Assembly: GCA_945883795.1 (NCBI GenBank) | Contig: CAMCYC010000004.1 | Location: forward strand, 1-64,000 | DNA from: Sulfurimonas crateris | GTDB taxonomy: Bacteria > Campylobacterota > Campylobacteria > Campylobacterales > Sulfurimonadaceae | Length of the DNA: 64,000 nt | Direction of reading: 5' to 3' | Part shown: in pieces, positions 62,380 to 64,000 of the stretch | Position numbering within the stretch: position 1 is the stretch's first letter | Layout of the letters: each line of letters starts with the position of its first letter | Made by a program: the position numbers and the translations under genes | The notes under the pieces: generated by a model | Told to the model about the DNA's origin: nothing | Database searches by the model: none | What the model saw: only the letters and a program-made list of their open reading frames with translations

Positions 62380-62744
62380 GTAAAGGTTTTATAGTAATGT
62401 TTTTTATCACTTTGGGAGTGATTGAATTTTTGGCAACAACAACTTTAGAGATACAAGTTGTTGCAAATATGTGGGATAAAACAAACCATTTAAGTGCTTT
62501 TTTTGTACTTTATATTTTACTTTCATTCGCATTTAAAAGCTTATCTAAAGTTCAAAAAATTATTTTTCTTTTGAGTTTTGGAGTGCAAATAGAGATAATA
62601 CAAATTTTTATAGATGGAAGAGATTTTTCATTATACGATATTTTTGCAGACAGTGTTGGAATTGCACTTGCTGTCCTTTTCTCTTATTTACCAATTTTAA
62701 AAAGAATCAGTGAATCTTTCAAAAAGCCTATAAGCGGTCTTTAA
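62376..62744 (+). CDS. VanZ-like membrane protein
   Basis: 122 aa, DKTNHLSAFFVLYILLSFAF...EIIQIFIDGRDFSLYDIFADSVGIALAV. Confidence 0.85.
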   Translation: MSKGFIVMFFITLGVIEFLATTTLEIQVVANMWDKTNHLSAFFVLYILLSFAFKSLSKVQKIIFLLSFGVQIEIIQIFIDGRDFSLYDIFADSVGIALAVLFSYLPILKRISESFKKPISGL

Positions 62745-62769
62745 ATAATAAAAATATATAATCCCTATT

Positions 62770-62790
62770 AATGACCGACTATCAGTCATT
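62770..62790. promoter_or_regulatory. Putative TetR operator
   Basis: Near-palindrome aatgaccgactatcagtcatt immediately upstream of the TetR gene. Confidence 0.65.
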
Positions 62791-62812
62791 TTAAAATAAA
62801 GTAGGGATTGAT

Positions 62813-63412
62813 ATGGCAATCATAGTAGACAAAGTGCAAAAACGAAAAGATATTGCACTCGCATGTAAAGAACTTTTTTTTCAAAACGGTATCAGCAACT
62901 TAACTATTTCCAAAATTGCAACAACTGCTGGAGTAGGTAAAGGAACTATTTATGATTATTTCAAAAACAAAGAGGATATTGTTTTTGAGATAGTCAATGT
63001 ATTAATACAAGAACGCAACAGTATAAAAGAACAAAAACTCTTACAAATCCTCAATACAAAAGATAAAATCAAACTCTTTTCCGAATTTTTTTACAATGAA
63101 GAAGATACAGAACTCAGACAGTTATACAAAGAATTTATCTCTATCTCTTTAGTAAAACAAGACAAAGATATGATTGATTTTCAAACGCAATGCTCAAATG
63201 GTTATTTTGCATGGTTTAGTGAAATTATCCAAAATGGGATAGAAAAAGGAGAATTAATTCCACAAGCAAATAAATTTGCAAGAGGTCTTTTTGTCATGGC
63301 TGAGGGGATGTTTATCACAAGTGAAGTAACCAAAAGTATTAGCGATTTAAAAAAAGAGATACATGATAATATAGACGCATTATTTGATTTAATTGAAATA
63401 AAAAAGGTTTAA
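62813..63412 (+). CDS. TetR/AcrR-family transcriptional regulator
   Basis: ALACKELFFQNGISNLTISKIATTAGVGKGTIYDYFKNKEDIVFEI. Confidence 0.95.
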   Translation: MAIIVDKVQKRKDIALACKELFFQNGISNLTISKIATTAGVGKGTIYDYFKNKEDIVFEIVNVLIQERNSIKEQKLLQILNTKDKIKLFSEFFYNEEDTELRQLYKEFISISLVKQDKDMIDFQTQCSNGYFAWFSEIIQNGIEKGELIPQANKFARGLFVMAEGMFITSEVTKSISDLKKEIHDNIDALFDLIEIKKV

Positions 63413-63413
63413 C

Positions 63414-64000
63414 ATGATTACAAAAGAGAATTTTAAAAAAGTATTAGAGTTGTTAGGTTTTGAAGAGGCAAACAATATTTTTTCTAAAAAGTTTGACGAA
63501 TTCGATTGTGAGCTTAAAGCTGATTTTCAAAATGAAATATTAATTTACCCTGAGAATAAAGGCTTTAGCGTCAATGAAAGACAAACTTGTAATTTCAGAG
63601 CAAATGAAAACTTTGTCGTTTTTGAGAGTGTTTATAAACTTTTAAATCAAGGTTATAATCCAGCTCATATAGAACTAGAACCAAAATGGCAAGTTGGACA
63701 CGGTGCAAGCGGTGGAAGAGCTGATATTTTAGTCAAAGACAATGACGATAAATCACTTCTGATTATTGAGTGCAAAACAGCAGGAAGTGAATTTAATAAA
63801 GCTTGGAACACTACACAAACAAAACCAACTCAACTTTTTAGCTATGTGCAACAAACACGAACAACAAAATTTATAGCCCTATATGCTAGTGATTTTGTTG
63901 ATAACAAGATAGTATCAAACTATTATCTTATCAATGTAAGTGATAATGATGAACTACTTAAAAATAATCCAAAACTTCAAAGCTACAAAAATGCTTCAAC
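63414..64000 (+). CDS. N-terminal part of a restriction-modification-type protein with nuclease-like domain (truncated by window end)
   Basis: Open reading frame from ATG at 63414 (MITKENFKKVLELLGF...) to the window end; GASGGRADILVKDNDDKSLLIIECKT resembles a PD-(D/E)xK nuclease motif. Not in the ORF track because it is open at the edge. Confidence 0.7.
   Translation, partial: MITKENFKKVLELLGFEEANNIFSKKFDEFDCELKADFQNEILIYPENKGFSVNERQTCNFRANENFVVFESVYKLLNQGYNPAHIELEPKWQVGHGASGGRADILVKDNDDKSLLIIECKTAGSEFNKAWNTTQTKPTQLFSYVQQTRTTKFIALYASDFVDNKIVSNYYLINVSDNDELLKNNPKLQSYKNAS

Noticed and set aside
1-64000. CRISPR array or rRNA operon
   Set aside because: No regularly spaced repeats and no rRNA-like sequence seen.

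Overview
AT-rich chromosomal window from a Campylobacterota (Sulfurimonas/Sulfurospirillum-like) bacterium, densely packed with housekeeping and signalling genes. Lineage is inferred from gene content and gene order. Main contents: (i) a small inverted-repeat element at the left edge that abuts a 5'-truncated HD-GYP gene; (ii) a leuS-lptE-[GGDEF]-folC-M23 peptidase-bactofilin-mfd block; (iii) a complete six-gene Ech-like group 4 membrane-bound [NiFe] hydrogenase operon; (iv) a tandem array of a CarH-like B12-binding sensor (Wx9EH motif), a soluble histidine kinase and an HD-GYP phosphodiesterase; (v) flgF-flgG with a good sigma-54 promoter, rpoD, hemL, a TonB-like gene, polA, yfgM/bamB-like genes, gatC, pilT-like, alpha-carbonic anhydrase and glyS; (vi) many c-di-GMP enzymes (RR-PAS-EAL, FIST-PAS-GGDEF-EAL, RR-GGDEF-EAL); (vii) a five-gene overlapping cluster of RR-GGDEF-EAL, hybrid kinase with three receivers (one degenerate), orphan CheR, alpha/beta hydrolase and VanZ; (viii) a TetR regulator followed directly by a truncated ORF with a PD-(D/E)xK-like motif that runs off the right edge and is absent from the ORF track. 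The best novelty candidate is the putative B12/light-sensing module at 20049-23384. All calls come from reading the sequence; no database search was run.
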